From: SLLG01 sp964403935
GTDB lineage: Bacteria > Verrucomicrobiota > Verrucomicrobiia > Opitutales > Oceanipulchritudinaceae
Direction of reading: 5' to 3'
Assembly (NCBI GenBank): GCA_964403935.1
Contig: CAYOIB010000002.1
Coordinates: 36,971-100,970 of the forward strand
Length of the DNA: 64,000 bases
The notes beneath the pieces are model-generated. The model was given only the letters and a program-made list of their open reading frames with translations. It had not been told where the DNA came from and ran no database searches. The translations under genes and the position numbers were made by a program. Shown in pieces: positions 17,936 to 26,713 of this stretch. Each line of letters begins with the position of its first letter. Position 1 is the first letter of the stretch.

Positions 17936-18422
17936 AAATGGAGATTTTTGAATTGGAGGTTGTTCCGAAAACATGCTGCGGAGCCGCTCATCGCATTCTG
18001 CGCTTCGGGTCATCATAATTATCACGCCTATCAGCGGTTAAATCACAAAAACCCGCGTGGGTACACTGAGCCGAGAGTCGCCGAAATCAAATGTCGTGAC
18101 GCCGCAAAACATAGGGAGATGGGAAAATGGAAGGGGAAGAGGGAGAGGGAGCCATCAAACCACGGCTTCAACTGGAGATGAGGGGATGAAATTTGGAGTT
18201 CAAACGTTATAAGCGAAGCCCGCCCTCATCGTCAAGTGGTTTGAAGCTCACCCAACCATTTTTAGAGGGTATTTTTAAGTAGCCCTTAAACACCCCGACG
18301 CCCTACACCGCTACACGAGCACCTCAGAACGCTTCCGACACAGCCGCATGGGTGAGGGCAACCAACCCTTGGGCCTTGAAAGCCCCACTCCGGGATTCAT
18401 GACTCCCCCTTGCTTCTGGCCC
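17936..18422 (-). other. Long leader and regulatory region of the GH30 gene
   Basis: 487 bases with no credible coding frame. It holds a promoter-like pair at 18206-18235 and an A/T-rich dyad at 18274-18290 (TTTAAG, 5-base spacer, CTTAAA) about 80 bases upstream of the inferred start of transcription, a plausible activator site. The resulting untranslated leader of roughly 260 bases is long; I found no recognised riboswitch in it. The part nearest 18422 is simply downstream of the GT8 stop. Confidence 0.5.
18206..18235 (-). promoter_or_regulatory. Sigma-70-like promoter for the GH30 gene
   Basis: Read on the minus strand: TTGACG (18230-18235), an 18-base spacer, and TATAAC (18206-18211); shifting one base gives TTATAA with 17. 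Both boxes are one or two bases from the consensus. The only downstream gene is GH30. Confidence 0.55.
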
Positions 18423-19358
18423 TCAGTTACGCCTGAAGCGGGTTAAGTATAAAGCCTTCCAAAACCTCGGTCGAAAAAAGACCAACGGCCGATATTTCAG
18501 GTACCTCACCCATGCCAATAGTTGCCGCTTTCTATGCCAAGCGACCGCATCATCAAGCTTCAAAGCCCAAGGCGTGAGCTCCAGATACTTGTAGTAATAA
18601 GCCGTGTGATGATTGAACGACTCATAGATCCATGGCTTCTGTCGGCTGACATAGTGAACAATGGATGGATTGCGGATATAGCTCGACCGATTGACGAAAT
18701 TACTGGTCTGAACATTCCATGAATTATCCAGGCAAGCGATGCGGCCCTCAAGAACTACGTTGATGATCTGTTGATCCATATGGAAAATCTCGTCGGCATG
18801 TTCTGTTGCGTAGACTAAGAAGGCTTTCTCAATCCTTTCCTCACGAATCCTGGCAAGATCCATGATCAATACACCCGCGTTAACATAACAAGCACTCGGA
18901 TCCAAACCGGTCTTTCGACGTAAGCGCTGATGTCCAATATCCAGCACCCCGCCCATTACATTTCCTCCAAGATCGACCTTAGCCAGTTCGCCTAAACTGC
19001 TGTTCACAACGGTGTCACAATCCAAATAGATCACCTTCCGGACATGAGGGAGCATACTCGATAGGCTCAGACGATAATAGGATGCCTGAGAAATGTGCTC
19101 ACCCCTGGTGATGGCGAGATAATCCAAGAAGAGCGCTGGATCAACCGATACGAAACTGAAACAACACTCTCGAATCTCCCTCAAGGCCAAGATGTATCGT
19201 CTATTCTCCGCACTGATTCCGTCGTCAATGATATGAAAATGCAAACGGTCATCAGGCTTCGCATTGGCAAGAATTGAGGCAACGACCACACCCGCCTGCG
19301 GGGCATAATTATCGTCACAGCAAAGACACACGTTGATTTTCATATCACTGATATCCAT
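18423..19358 (-). CDS. GT8-family glycosyltransferase
   Basis: 311 residues (306 if the second ATG, MKINVCLCCDDNY, is used). GT8 features: an N-terminal CLCCDDNYAPQAGVVVASI stretch, the DxD donor/metal motif in VIYLDCDTVV near residue 115, YVNAGVLIMDL, and the later FHMDQQIIN and IVHYVSRQKPW motifs. Family members such as LgtC move galactose or glucose to LPS with retention. The very basic C-terminus (RKRQLLAWVRYLKYRPLVFF) suggests attachment to the inner membrane surface. It lies alone between a recombinase and the GH30 gene; acceptor unknown. Confidence 0.85.
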   Translation of the reverse strand: MDISDMKINVCLCCDDNYAPQAGVVVASILANAKPDDRLHFHIIDDGISAENRRYILALREIRECCFSFVSVDPALFLDYLAITRGEHISQASYYRLSLSSMLPHVRKVIYLDCDTVVNSSLGELAKVDLGGNVMGGVLDIGHQRLRRKTGLDPSACYVNAGVLIMDLARIREERIEKAFLVYATEHADEIFHMDQQIINVVLEGRIACLDNSWNVQTSNFVNRSSYIRNPSIVHYVSRQKPWIYESFNHHTAYYYKYLELTPWALKLDDAVAWHRKRQLLAWVRYLKYRPLVFFRPRFWKALYLTRFRRN

Positions 19359-19508
19359 TGCTTGAAGGATTAGATGCCGAACCTAAAAACCAGGTCATTT
19401 TGGCTCCTGATGCTGGACGCACATTATCCTTACCAGAAACGGTCGGCTAACCGTGAAGTCAAAGCAAGCCTATCCGCTTCAACCACTCACCCAGAGCAAA
19501 GCCCTCCC

Positions 19509-20471
19509 CTAGCGCACCGGATCTTTCGCCAGCGCAGGCGTGCGACGGTTCCTCGGATGAAAGCGGGCATGGGTATCAAGAAGGCGCTGGGCATCGACTC
19601 GAGTATAGATTTCGGTCGTCCCGATGTCAGCATGGCCAAGCATTTCCTGGATGGCGCGCAGGTCGGCACCGTTGCTGAGCAGATGGGTTGCAAACGAATG
19701 CCGGAGGAGGTGGGGTTTTACCGGCTTTTCGATTCCCACCCGATGCGCGTATTCCCGAATCCAATGCCAGACGGTCTTGCGCGAGAGGGCCGTCCCGCGA
19801 TTGCTCAGAAAAACAGCGCCACCCGTTTTTGGCCGCACAAAATGAGGCCGCCCCGCCGACGACAGGTAATCGCACAAAGCCAACACCGCCTTCGATCCCA
19901 CAGGCACGATCCTGTCTTTGGAACGCTTCCCACTGACGACCCGGACATAGCCTTCGTCCAGATCGATCTCCTGCAATTGGACCGCACAAAGTTCACTCAC
20001 CCGCAAACCGGAGCTGTAGAATAATTCAAGGAAGGCGCGATCACGCAAACCCTGTGGGGTCGACCGACTGGGTGCGCCCAAGAGGCGCTCCACCTCCTCG
20101 GGCGAAAGCGTGTGCGGCAAGGGACGAACAAGCTTTGGAGCATCCAGAAGTTCGCAAAAATCAGTTTCCCGGCGCTTCTCCCGCACCAGAAAGCGCGAAA
20201 ATGATCTCAAGGCTGAAAGCTTCCGCGCCAAACTTGCCGGGGCGTAGGCCTCATCGCTCAAAGAACCAAGCCAATCGCGCAGATCTTCCGGCTCAACCGC
20301 TCGCCAATCCATCCGCCTCCGACCCGCACAGTGCCGGGCGCATTGCAGCAAATCCGTTTCGTATCCGCTCACTGTATGCGGCGACAGGCTCCGCTCGAGT
20401 TCGAAAAAAACCATAAATGCCTCCATCGGCTCCATCAGCCCCTCCGGCAGCGAGACAATACTTTCATTCAT
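19509..20471 (-). CDS. XerC/XerD-type tyrosine recombinase
   Basis: 320 residues from MNESIVSLPEGL; the 16 residues before that ATG look non-coding. The N-terminal SAM-like DNA-binding domain contains LSPHTVSGYETDL. The catalytic domain has all expected residues: Arg in SGLRVSEL, Lys in GKRSKDR, His and Arg in HLLRHSFATH, His in GHADIGTTEIY and the Tyr in that motif. Length and order match chromosome-dimer-resolving Xer enzymes rather than phage integrases. Whether it is XerC or XerD cannot be told here. It is transcribed away from thiG, with no att site or phage gene nearby. Confidence 0.9.
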   Translation of the reverse strand: MNESIVSLPEGLMEPMEAFMVFFELERSLSPHTVSGYETDLLQCARHCAGRRRMDWRAVEPEDLRDWLGSLSDEAYAPASLARKLSALRSFSRFLVREKRRETDFCELLDAPKLVRPLPHTLSPEEVERLLGAPSRSTPQGLRDRAFLELFYSSGLRVSELCAVQLQEIDLDEGYVRVVSGKRSKDRIVPVGSKAVLALCDYLSSAGRPHFVRPKTGGAVFLSNRGTALSRKTVWHWIREYAHRVGIEKPVKPHLLRHSFATHLLSNGADLRAIQEMLGHADIGTTEIYTRVDAQRLLDTHARFHPRNRRTPALAKDPVR

Positions 20472-20725
20472 TCTCCCCCACCAAAACAACCCGACCTCCG
20501 AAACACAATCAACATACACCCGGCCCCCTCAGCCCAAACCGCCCCCACACATCAATCCGCCGCACCGAACCACCCCGCCCCGTGTCAACAATATCTTACC
20601 TGGTAGATTATAGCCGATGCAGGCGGTGGGCTCATGGCCCGGGGTCGCCAGGACGCTCGCGCAGGCAACTCCTTGGATGGCTTTCCCGTTGCAAACAGGA
20701 GGTCTGGCCTTAGGTTAGGGTCGAT

Positions 20726-21517
20726 ATGTTGGTTAATCTGGAGAACGGGCGCTTCAGCCTTGGAGGACGGGAATTTTCGTCCCGGCTTTTTGTGGGGACG
20801 GGGAAGTTTGCCTCGAATGATTTGATGCGTGAGGCCTGCAAAGCGAGCGGCACGGAATTGGTTACGGTTGCCCTGAAGCGTGCGGGGTTGCGCGAAGCAG
20901 ATCCTTTTGCCGACATTCTTGAGTATCTTGATCCGGAACGTTACCTGGTTTTGGCCAACACCGCCGGTGCGATGAATGCCGAGGAAGCCGTGCGCCTTGC
21001 CCGCTTGGCAGAAACGGCGGGGTTGCCCAAGTGGATCAAGCTGGAGATCCACCCCGACCCGAACTACCTCCTGCCCGACCCGATCGAAACGATGAAGGCC
21101 GCGGAGATTCTCGTGAGTGAAGGATTTACTGTGCTGCCTTACATCAATGCCGACCCCGTTCTCGCGGCGCGTCTCCAGGATGCTGGCTGTGCCGCGGTGA
21201 TGCCGCTGGGGTCTCCTATTGGCTCCAACCGCGGCCTTGAAACGCTCGCTCAGATCCGGATCATTATTGAACAGGCACGTGTCCCGGTTGTGGTCGATGC
21301 CGGTATCGGGGTGCCGAGCCACGCCGCAGCAGCGATGGAGGCCGGGGCCGATGCAGTCCTTGTGAATACGGCCATCGCTGTGGCGTCTAATCCCCCACGC
21401 ATGGCGCAAGCCTTCGCACGGGCCGTTGAGGCGGGACGCGCCGCCTACGAGATGGGTCTCCCCGGTGCTTCGGAAAGAGCCGTTGCCACTTCACCCCTTA
21501 CCAGCTTTCTCGGATAA
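20726..21517 (+). CDS. thiG: Thiazole synthase ThiG
   Basis: 263 residues, full length for ThiG, a TIM-barrel enzyme. It condenses deoxyxylulose phosphate, dehydroglycine and the sulfur carried by ThiS thiocarboxylate to form the thiazole phosphate of thiamine. Diagnostic segments are RLFVGTGKFAS, TVALKRAG, LPYINADPVLAARL, MPLGSPIGSNRGL and VNTAIAVASNPP. First gene of thiG-thiH-thiS. An AGGAGG at 20697-20702 lies 24 bases upstream of the ATG, too far for normal use, so the start may be set by another weak site. No TPP-riboswitch core is visible upstream. Confidence 0.95.
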   Translation: MLVNLENGRFSLGGREFSSRLFVGTGKFASNDLMREACKASGTELVTVALKRAGLREADPFADILEYLDPERYLVLANTAGAMNAEEAVRLARLAETAGLPKWIKLEIHPDPNYLLPDPIETMKAAEILVSEGFTVLPYINADPVLAARLQDAGCAAVMPLGSPIGSNRGLETLAQIRIIIEQARVPVVVDAGIGVPSHAAAAMEAGADAVLVNTAIAVASNPPRMAQAFARAVEAGRAAYEMGLPGASERAVATSPLTSFLG

Positions 21518-21525
21518 GAACGACA

Positions 21526-22686
21526 ATGTCCTTTTCAGACATTTATAAAACTCTGCCGATCCCTGCGCTTGCTCAGCAAGCGCAGGATACATCGACCGCC
21601 ACGGTGGATGGAATCCTCGCTCGCGGCCACGCACAGAACCTGAGAGACTTCGCCGCCCTCATTTCCCCGGCTGCAAAGGAACGGCTCGAGCCACTGGCGG
21701 CACAGGCGCAGAAGGTAACCCAACGTCATTTCGGCAAAGTGATCCGCCTCTTTGCCCCGATCTACCTGTCGAACGAGTGCGTAAACATCTGCCAATACTG
21801 CGGCTTCTCGCGCAACAACCCGATTCCGCGCATCACGCTGCCGATCGAACAAGTGGTGGACGAGGTTGAGAAATTGGCGCGCCAGGGCTTTCGCTCCCTC
21901 CTTCTGGTTGCCGGCGAGCACCCGAAATATGTTTCAAATGGATATGTCGAAGAGGTGATTCGGCGGTGCCTGAAGATCATGCCCAGCATTGCCTTGGAAC
22001 TTGGGCCTCTGGAGGCAGAGCCCTACCGCCCATTGGTTGCCGCCGGATGTGAATCGCTTATCGTCTACCAGGAAACTTACCACGAGCCCACCTACAAGGA
22101 ACTGCATACCGCAGGCCCCAAAAAGCGTTACGCTTGGCGCATGGACACCCCCGAACGGGCCTACGCGGCCGGGTTCCGTCGTCTCGGTATTGGGGCTCTC
22201 TTCGGTCTGCACGACTGGCGTAGCGAAGCCCTCTCGGTGGCCGCCCATGCCCGTCATCTTCTCCAACACTGCTGGAAGGCACAAATTTCCATCAGCATCC
22301 CCCGAATGCGCCCTGCCGCCGGCGGCTTTCAGCCCGATCCCGCCTTGCTCATGGATGATCGTTCCCTTGTCCAGCTGATCGCGGCCTTTCGGCTCCTGCT
22401 GCCACATGCAGGCATCGTGCTCTCGACCCGCGAGCACCCGACGTTGCGCAATGGTTTGGTCCGCCTGGGCGTGACCCACATGAGCGCCGGAGCCTCAACC
22501 GAACCCGGAGGCTATAGCTCCTTCGACGAAACGTCATGGCAACAAACCAAAGCGGAACAGCCCGGCGAGCAATTCCATATCGCGGATGAGCGCAGCCCGG
22601 CTACCATCGCAGCAATGATTCGCTCACAAGGTTACGAAGCTGTTTGGAAAGACTTCGACCAATCGCTTGTCTCGTCCGACACCTGA
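21526..22686 (+). CDS. thiH: 2-iminoacetate synthase ThiH
   Basis: 386 residues, radical SAM enzyme. The cluster motif CVNICQYC (Cx3Cx2C) sits near residue 85, followed by GFSRNNPIPR, with LLVAGEHP, YQETYH and SISIPRMRPA typical of ThiH. It cleaves tyrosine to dehydroglycine, the glycine-derived part of the thiazole ring, and passes it to ThiG. It lies 8 bases after thiG. The use of ThiH rather than the oxidase ThiO fits an organism able to live with little oxygen. Confidence 0.95.
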   Translation: MSFSDIYKTLPIPALAQQAQDTSTATVDGILARGHAQNLRDFAALISPAAKERLEPLAAQAQKVTQRHFGKVIRLFAPIYLSNECVNICQYCGFSRNNPIPRITLPIEQVVDEVEKLARQGFRSLLLVAGEHPKYVSNGYVEEVIRRCLKIMPSIALELGPLEAEPYRPLVAAGCESLIVYQETYHEPTYKELHTAGPKKRYAWRMDTPERAYAAGFRRLGIGALFGLHDWRSEALSVAAHARHLLQHCWKAQISISIPRMRPAAGGFQPDPALLMDDRSLVQLIAAFRLLLPHAGIVLSTREHPTLRNGLVRLGVTHMSAGASTEPGGYSSFDETSWQQTKAEQPGEQFHIADERSPATIAAMIRSQGYEAVWKDFDQSLVSSDT

Positions 22687-22747
22687 GCCCAGCCAGGGCT
22701 TGGGCCTTTCAAGGACTCACCATTACCAACGATTCATAGAATTAGAT

Positions 22748-22963
22748 ATGACTCAGCCATCGATTAAAATTCACGCCAATGGCGAAACCTTTGAGGTACC
22801 AAACGGCACCCGTCTGGACGCCTTTGTCCAGGATCGCGGGCTTTCTCCGTCGCACGTCGTGGTGGAACGCAATGGCCAGGCTTTGCCGAGGCCCGACATT
22901 GGAGATACGCTCCTCGAAGACGGCGATCAGCTCGAGATCCTGCGCATCGTGGCTGGCGGCTGA
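22748..22963 (+). CDS. thiS: Sulfur carrier protein ThiS
   Basis: 71 residues from the ATG MTQPSIKIHANGE; the open frame extends upstream into non-conserved sequence. It is a ubiquitin-like fold ending in VAGG, the diglycine tail that ThiF adenylates and that receives sulfur as a thiocarboxylate. It follows thiH after 61 bases. thiF, thiE and thiC are not in this window. Confidence 0.92.
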   Translation: MTQPSIKIHANGETFEVPNGTRLDAFVQDRGLSPSHVVVERNGQALPRPDIGDTLLEDGDQLEILRIVAGG

Positions 22964-22983
22964 ACCCACCTTTCTCCCGCCGT

Positions 22984-23385
22984 ATGGATCTCCCCAAGCA
23001 CGAGCCGCACCCTCTCGAGGGGTTGAATGCACGGCTCGACAAGCTTCTTTACCGCTACGCTGAGGAGGAGGCCCTTGAAGCCCGCCCGCACCTGTTCACC
23101 TACTTCATCACCATTTCGAACAGAAGCGACCGCCGGATAACACTCATCGGAAGAAAGTGGGTCCTCCGCGACGATTGCGGCTCGACGGAGGTTATTGAGG
23201 GCGACTCGATCATCGGAAAGCGGCCTGTCATTTGGCCCGGCGAGAGCTTTTCCTACAATAGTTTCCACACCACAGCGCGCCCGATAGAGGCAAGCGGAAC
23301 CTTTTTTGGGCTCGACGATGGCGACAACCTCGTGCGTGTTTCGCTGCCTCCTTTCCACTTAACCCTCCCGAACTCGACTTCTTGA
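22984..23385 (+). CDS. apaG: ApaG domain protein
   Basis: 133 residues, matching the ApaG/DUF525 beta-sandwich: TYFITISNRSDRRITLIGRK, RDDCGSTEVIEGDSIIG and WPGESFSYNSFHT. The family was linked to Co/Mg efflux and Ap4A level, but its molecular role is unsettled. It follows thiS by 20 bases, and its stop overlaps the TTG start of the next gene, so the genes may be co-transcribed. The first 25 residues are a family-unlike extension. Confidence 0.9.
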   Translation: MDLPKHEPHPLEGLNARLDKLLYRYAEEEALEARPHLFTYFITISNRSDRRITLIGRKWVLRDDCGSTEVIEGDSIIGKRPVIWPGESFSYNSFHTTARPIEASGTFFGLDDGDNLVRVSLPPFHLTLPNSTS

Positions 23386-24743
23386 AACTCACCGACCTGA
23401 ATAAGCGCGGCGGCATCGACGCCAACTGCCTCCTGCTCGAGCTCGGCCCCTTTCGAATTGCGGTCGATGCCGGGCTGAGCCCCAAGTTTAGCGGAAACAA
23501 GGCCATGCCCGCGTTCAGCCAGGTGCGCGGCACAAAGATCGACCTGATTTTGCTGACGCATTGTCATCTCGATCACCTGGGATCGCTTCCGGTCCTGATG
23601 CGCGAGCATCCCGAAAGCACACTTGTGATGAGTGCCTCATCGAAGTTGATCGCCCGGCGCATGCTCCAGAATTCCTATAACGTGATGATGCGACAGCGCG
23701 AAGAAGAGGGCATTGCGGAATACCCCCTCTTCACGCGAGCGGAAATCGAACGGCTGGGGCAGCGAATTTTCCCAATGGGGTATGATCAACCGCGCATCTT
23801 TTCCAGCGCCGGGGGTGAAGCGCTCATTGTCACATTTCATGCCGCCGGGCACATCCCGGGGGCCGCATCAATCACCCTCCAGTACCAGCACCGCCGGATC
23901 TTTATCACCGGAGACGTGCTCTTCGCCGATCAGGCTATTCTTCCCGGCGCGCGCCCACCCCGTCAACAGGTCGATACCCTGATCCTCGAAACGACCCGCG
24001 GCCGCACCCAACGTCCGCATGGCACCTCGCGCGACACCGAAGTTCAGCGCTTCGTTGACTTTATCCGGACAGTCCATGGGCGGGGCGGCTCCCTTCTTGT
24101 GCCCACCTTCGCCCTCGGTCGCATGCAGGAGATGTTTGCCATTTTTCATGCTGCCAAGGTGCGGGGCGAACTGCCGGACATGCCCATCTATGCCACCGGA
24201 CTCGGCATTGATCTGGTAAACTACTTCGACGAGATTTCGCGCAAAACCGGGGGATGTGCCTTCCGAAGACGTATCCTTCAAGAGCTCGGCATTCAGCCAC
24301 TCCCTGAGACCAGCCGTGGAGGAAAGCTGCCGAAACACCGCGCCCTGTACATCCTCAGCAGCGGAATGATGGTTGAGCACACACCCTCCTATGCCGCCTG
24401 CGCGGCCCTCCTCTCGGACGAACGCAACGCCATCACATTCGTGGGTTACTGTGACCCCGAAACCCCGGGCGGCAAACTTCTGGCAGCAACGCCCCACGCC
24501 TCGTTCTGCTTCGACGCCATCGACAAGCGGGCCGACCGCAATGCCACCGTCGAACGTTTCGATCTGAGCTCCCACGCCGAGCGGGAGCAGCTGGCTGACC
24601 TCGCAGAAAGTTTGAACCCACGCACCATCGTTCTCACCCACGGAGACCCCGATGCCCGCAAATGGTTCTCACAGGAACTTCAGGAACGACTTCCCCAAAC
24701 AACCCTTCTGGACCCAAAACCTTTGCAGACCTACGAGGTCTGA
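23382..24743 (+). CDS. Metallo-beta-lactamase-fold beta-CASP RNA nuclease
   Basis: 453 residues starting at TTG (TTGA overlap with apaG). The metal-binding motif THCHLDHLGS near residue 53 (HxHxDH), AAGHIPGA, and ITGDVLF give the two-zinc MBL core. The beta-CASP insertion and C-terminal LSSGMMVEHTPS, and the late VLTHGDP motif, match the CPSF73/YSH1-like exonuclease group. Such enzymes process or degrade RNA. The TTG start is supported by the overlap and by the sensible N-terminus (KLTDLNKRGGIDANCLLLE). Confidence 0.85.
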   Translation: MKLTDLNKRGGIDANCLLLELGPFRIAVDAGLSPKFSGNKAMPAFSQVRGTKIDLILLTHCHLDHLGSLPVLMREHPESTLVMSASSKLIARRMLQNSYNVMMRQREEEGIAEYPLFTRAEIERLGQRIFPMGYDQPRIFSSAGGEALIVTFHAAGHIPGAASITLQYQHRRIFITGDVLFADQAILPGARPPRQQVDTLILETTRGRTQRPHGTSRDTEVQRFVDFIRTVHGRGGSLLVPTFALGRMQEMFAIFHAAKVRGELPDMPIYATGLGIDLVNYFDEISRKTGGCAFRRRILQELGIQPLPETSRGGKLPKHRALYILSSGMMVEHTPSYAACAALLSDERNAITFVGYCDPETPGGKLLAATPHASFCFDAIDKRADRNATVERFDLSSHAEREQLADLAESLNPRTIVLTHGDPDARKWFSQELQERLPQTTLLDPKPLQTYEV

Positions 24744-24900
24744 GGCACCCCCGGCGGACGAATCAAACCTCCTTTGCCTGAGGGCTGATTCCTTCGGGTG
24801 CCGCCGTGCCGAAGCGCAAAAAACCTGTGAATCCTCCCGTGGCTTGATCAACCCTCACCCACGGCTTGCCTGAATAAAGGAAAGACCTCAGTCGTATCCT

Positions 24901-26109
24901 GTGGAGCAAAGTCACGACCCAGCACACCGGCTGTCAAAGGCGATTTCTTCCGGCAAAAACAAGGGACGCACCATAAAGCCGCAGAAACAGTTCCTTCCCG
25001 CAGTGATGATGTTCTGGCTGCTGGGCGTGGCTGGGCTGGTGGGATGGGCCTCACGTTCCGTGGAACATCGGGATATCCAGCTCCCACCGCTCTGGCACCG
25101 TTCTTTTTTGGATTCAACCGCAGATCCTGCTGCACCAACACCCAATCGAATCCCAGCCGCTTACAGAGGTTCCGTTCAGGGAAACATCTCGTCTAATCGA
25201 CATTCCAAGACAATACCTTGGGCCTCCAACCTGCCCTCAAGGACAGCTCCGGGCACGAACATGATCAGGAAATCACCTGCCCAAAGGCCCACCCCGGCGC
25301 AAGATTCCAGATCAAACCCCGCCCCCCCGCCCGACTCGCCTCACGAAAAGAGCCCGTTTTATGTTGTGGAAGCGGTTTCGGGAAATGCAGGTATCGAATT
25401 TCAGCGGCGCGGTGCCCACGGGCGGGAGTGGTTGGGCGGCAACCCGGGCGAATGGAGACGTCGCGTTCCCTCCTACCACCAACTTGATTTCCCCGAACCG
25501 GAGAGCGGTTGCGGCCCCGTAGCCATCCTCAACTGGCTGACCTGGTACCAAGACCTCGGTATGCTGACTAAGAGCATTGATTGGCTTGGGACTGATATGC
25601 GGGCAGACGACAACCACCGTCTCATCGAAGAGGAAATTGTCTCTTTACGAAACAGAACAACGGGACTCCGCGGTGGCACGACCAGCTTGGAAATTATCTG
25701 TGCATTCGACCGCATCGTGAACCGTCTCAGTAATCAACGTATCCGACTCGGCTATGAAGTTTATGATGTGCCTTTATCGATCGACGACTTGACTCGATTC
25801 ACCCGAGGATTTCGATCAGCCATCCTTCTGGTCCGTCCAGTAAACCCCGAAACCGGCAAACTCGAAAGCCTCCACGCCGTCTCCGTTGTGGCAGGTGACC
25901 GCGCCGGCTACCTGATGCTCAACAACTGGGGCGAACGACTTCACGGTGCCCTCCGCAACGAGCCCAACGGGCAGTTCTTCTCACCCTCCAACGTGGAGTC
26001 GCCCCGCCTCAAACTCGAGCAGTTGATTTGTTTGGTTCCATTCATCCCCAACGATCAGAATGCATTTGCTCTGCTCGATCTCCCCCCAAAAAACCTTGTC
26101 CCACCGTGA
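24901..26109 (+). CDS. Membrane-anchored C39-like cysteine peptidase
   Basis: 402 residues from GTG; a start at ATG 25006 directly before the membrane helix is also possible. A basic stretch precedes one transmembrane segment (VMMFWLLGVAGLVGW), then a Pro/Ser-rich linker to about residue 150, then a papain-like domain. Its likely catalytic residues are Cys204 in ESGCGPVAILNW, His325 in LESLHAVSV and Asn341/342 in LMLNNWG. Position outside the cytoplasmic membrane is inferred from the helix. No double-glycine peptide or transporter gene is near, so a bacteriocin leader-processing role is unlikely. Substrate unknown. Confidence 0.7.
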   Translation: MEQSHDPAHRLSKAISSGKNKGRTIKPQKQFLPAVMMFWLLGVAGLVGWASRSVEHRDIQLPPLWHRSFLDSTADPAAPTPNRIPAAYRGSVQGNISSNRHSKTIPWASNLPSRTAPGTNMIRKSPAQRPTPAQDSRSNPAPPPDSPHEKSPFYVVEAVSGNAGIEFQRRGAHGREWLGGNPGEWRRRVPSYHQLDFPEPESGCGPVAILNWLTWYQDLGMLTKSIDWLGTDMRADDNHRLIEEEIVSLRNRTTGLRGGTTSLEIICAFDRIVNRLSNQRIRLGYEVYDVPLSIDDLTRFTRGFRSAILLVRPVNPETGKLESLHAVSVVAGDRAGYLMLNNWGERLHGALRNEPNGQFFSPSNVESPRLKLEQLICLVPFIPNDQNAFALLDLPPKNLVPP

Positions 26110-26121
26110 CCCGCCGCCCCC

Positions 26122-26140
26122 GGCACCCGGCAGGGGTGCC
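26122..26140 (+). terminator. GC hairpin after the peptidase gene (no T-run)
   Basis: A perfect 7-bp stem with a 5-base loop, 13 bases after the peptidase stop. It lacks the following T-run, so it could be a terminator of non-classical type or a 3' stabiliser. Confidence 0.3.
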
Positions 26141-26231
26141 CCCCCGCCCAAAGGACAACGCCCCACGGTATCACCCTCCATGGTGTTACCCTCACGCTGC
26201 TCCCCCTGCCTTCCCCGACACTCCAAAATGC

Positions 26232-26513
26232 CTATCGTGTGCGCGTCTCAAACCAATCCAGCACCCCGTTTTCCTTCACCTCCAGGACGTCAAGGGACTG
26301 TTCTCGAACGGACATGAATACTTCCCAATCTCCATTCTCTATGAGACAAAGGCATCGTTCCACAGAATGCCCCGTTATAGATCAAGCGAGGGCCTCTACC
26401 TCCCGGCAGGCGATGAACAGACCTATGTACATCGAATTTGATATCGCCTCGAGCTCAACACCCCCACCTCCGGCGGATTGCCCCCGGTCCGTAAACGCTT
26501 CGGCAAGCTTCAT
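26232..26513 (-). pseudogene. Small unrecognised gene broken by an in-frame stop
   Basis: An ATG at 26513 opens a 93-codon frame that reads as protein-like sequence on both sides of a single TGA (26382-26384, codon 44). The part before it contains MKLAEAFTDRGQSAGG and SNSMYIGLFIACREVEALA; the part after contains RCLCLIENGDWEVFMSVREQ and VLEVKENGVLDWFETRTR. Continuity in one frame over the stop, and the Trp/Glu/Val-rich composition of the tail, suggest a decayed gene rather than chance. The family is not recognised. The IS left end lies about 46 bases upstream of the ATG, so its promoter may have been removed by the insertion. Confidence 0.35.
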
Positions 26514-26527
26514 AGTGTCAACAATTT

Positions 26528-26544
26528 TTATCTCCGAGAAATAT
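26528..26544 (+). repeat. 17-nt motif, left copy
   Basis: TTTATCTCCGAGAAATA, partly palindromic around CTC-GAG. It matches 29879-29895 at 16 of 17 positions; the two copies bracket the IS plus RAYT island. Confidence 0.5.
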
Positions 26545-26558
26545 TATTTTGTTTCCTT

Positions 26559-26579
26559 AGTCTAAGTTGAACACTTCCC
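26559..26579 (+). repeat. Left terminal inverted repeat of the IS1634-type element
   Basis: TAGTCTAAGTTGAACACTTC and one further C; it pairs with 28622-28642 with two mismatches. Confidence 0.75.
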
Positions 26580-26713
26580 GGGTATTCGGCAGCAAAATCC
26601 ACCCCTTTCCGGTCGCCGAGGGCTTTATATTAGCGGGCTCGACCGAGCGGGAGGGCATGTAGTGCCCCACAGCCTATTGTCACAGGGAGGGGCGACGGGT
26701 GATAGTAGGTGGT

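Larger units (their letters stand above)
26110..26558. other. Spacer between the cysteine peptidase gene and the IS element
   Basis: About 450 bases whose only gene-like content is the broken frame at 26232-26513 on the minus strand. A GC hairpin at 26122-26140 (GGCACCC/GGGTGCC, 5-base loop) and a second one at 26167-26190 (GGTATCACC/GGTGTTACC, one mismatch) follow the peptidase stop and may end its transcript, but neither has a T-run. Confidence 0.4.

Noticed and set aside
19509..20471. Phage or integron integrase
   Set aside because: Length and motif order match housekeeping XerC/XerD, and no att-like repeats, tRNA end or phage genes are close.
20590..20725. TPP riboswitch upstream of thiG
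   Set aside because: Neither the CUGAGA core nor the ACCUGAUCUGG-type segment is present in the 136 bases before the ATG.
24744..24900. Intrinsic terminator after the beta-CASP nuclease (CTTCGG/CCGAAG arms)
   Set aside because: The loop is long, the stem has six pairs, and the following bases are A, not T, on the plus strand.
26028..26441. Plus-strand open frame downstream of the peptidase gene
   Set aside because: Low-complexity Pro/Cys/His-rich translation overlapping the peptidase end, without any motif; the minus-strand frame in the same place reads better.
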